Shown here: in pieces, positions 24,476 to 24,888 of the stretch
How positions within the stretch are numbered: position 1 is the first letter of the stretch
Layout: each line of letters starts with the position of its first letter
Origin: JASFJH01 sp050117725
GTDB taxonomy: Bacteria; Pseudomonadota; Gammaproteobacteria; AKS1
Length of the DNA stretch: 24,888 nucleotides
Reading direction: 5' to 3'
Assembly: GCA_050117725.1 (NCBI GenBank)
Contig: JASFME010000008.1
Location: 1 to 24,888 of the forward strand
The notes under the pieces: generated by a model
The model's input: only the letters and a program-made list of their open reading frames with translations
What the model was told of the DNA's origin: nothing
Databases searched by the model: none
Program-made: the position numbers and the translations under genes

Positions 24476-24888
24476 TCATTTCAAACAGTGATTGTGATAT
24501 TCGAGCATCGCACCTCGTTCCGAGATGCGGATACGTGTGATACCGGCATTATTCACCTTGATACGATATAAACCAAGCGGTTCTGCGTGAAGTACGTGAG
24601 CTATGATGGCACGCATAACGCCGGCATGGGCGACCACAAGGATCTGCTTCCCGGTATAGTAGTCGGCAATGTCTTGATAGGCCCTGGTCACCCGGTGAAT
24701 AAAGCTATCAAGGTCTTCGGCGCCGGGTGGGCGTTTGTTCACCGGGTCCGCATAAAATGCATTGTATTCGGTCAATCGCTGCTGCTTGATTTGATCCGGG
24801 GTTTTGCCTTCCCATTCGCCAAAACCGACTTCCTTGAGGCGCTCATCTATGCTGATGGACAGGTCGTGTTTGTCGGCCAGTGCTCTGG
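24476..24888 (-). CDS. Histidine phosphatase family protein (N-terminus missing)
   Basis: The C-terminal ~137 residues of a phosphoglycerate-mutase-like phosphatase. The frame is open to the window edge. The visible part starts RALADKHDLSISIDERLKEVGFGEWEGKTPDQI, which contains the family's ERLKEVGFGEWEG motif. Later the second catalytic histidine is in VVAHAGVMRAIIAH. The RHGE motif with the first histidine lies outside the window. The spacing and short C-terminus resemble alpha-ribazole phosphatase (CobC) of cobalamin synthesis, but GpmB-like broad phosphatases look similar. It precedes the repeat and the methyltransferase gene on the same strand. Confidence 0.85.
   Translation of the reverse strand, partial: RALADKHDLSISIDERLKEVGFGEWEGKTPDQIKQQRLTEYNAFYADPVNKRPPGAEDLDSFIHRVTRAYQDIADYYTGKQILVVAHAGVMRAIIAHVLHAEPLGLYRIKVNNAGITRIRISERGAMLEYHNHCLK

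Overview
This window looks like chromosomal DNA of a gammaproteobacterium with moderately high GC. The evidence is an E. coli GapA-like NAD-type GAPDH, an RsmE/MetF/AhcY/MetK set, and a CheB-CheW pair arranged like the ChpB-ChpC tail of a type IV pilus chemosensory cluster. A glycolysis/Calvin gene block of the kind common in sulfur- and methane-oxidising gammaproteobacteria adds to this, but I cannot name a genus. Almost every gene is a recognisable housekeeping gene. There is no prophage, transposase, CRISPR array, tRNA or rRNA that I can see.

Layout. 1-1155 (+): end of a chpB-like methylesterase and a chpC-like CheW protein. 1176-5782 (-): a run of methyl-cycle genes read metK, ahcY, metF, then rsmE. 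metK makes S-adenosylmethionine (SAM), ahcY clears S-adenosylhomocysteine (SAH), and metF supplies methyl-THF for homocysteine remethylation. 6048-6833 (-): a lone PhnD-type periplasmic binding protein. 7406-14551 (+): tkt, gap, pgk, pyk, fba, a central-carbon block. 14762-17475 (+): a large DUF748/AsmA-like envelope protein and a small membrane protein. 17557-18453 (-): purC. 18834-19373 (+): peptide deformylase. 19421-20705 (-): an OmpA-like protein and a thioredoxin-fold protein. 20886-21784 (+): a DUF2959 lipoprotein and a YqaE/Pmp3 protein. 21842-24888 (-): a RluA-type pseudouridine synthase, a secreted protein of unknown function, a small-domain methyltransferase and a truncated histidine phosphatase.

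The most notable content is regulatory RNA. The metK leader (about 5800-5910, minus strand) matches the SAM-II riboswitch. It is joined to a perfect 12-bp intrinsic terminator, with a competing antiterminator arm that lies inside the aptamer. About 1.4 kb further on, the ahcY leader (4440-4519, minus) matches the SAH riboswitch closely, including its pseudoknot. Two different RNA sensors therefore read substrate and by-product of the same methylation cycle in adjacent genes: SAM should switch metK off and SAH should switch ahcY on.

A second theme is intergenic repeats. Four unrelated low-complexity, mostly palindromic families occupy four gaps: AATTGCTGATTGATGA-like at 1910-2076, GTGAGGAGTGAGGCGT-like at 2937-3000, ACGCAGAGACGC-like at 10505-10655, and ACAGGATTAA-like at 24388-24420. 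Other points are a 40-residue tandem duplication inside the DUF748 protein, a candidate FNR-type operator before the OmpA-like gene, and a 572-bp gene-poor stretch before tkt.
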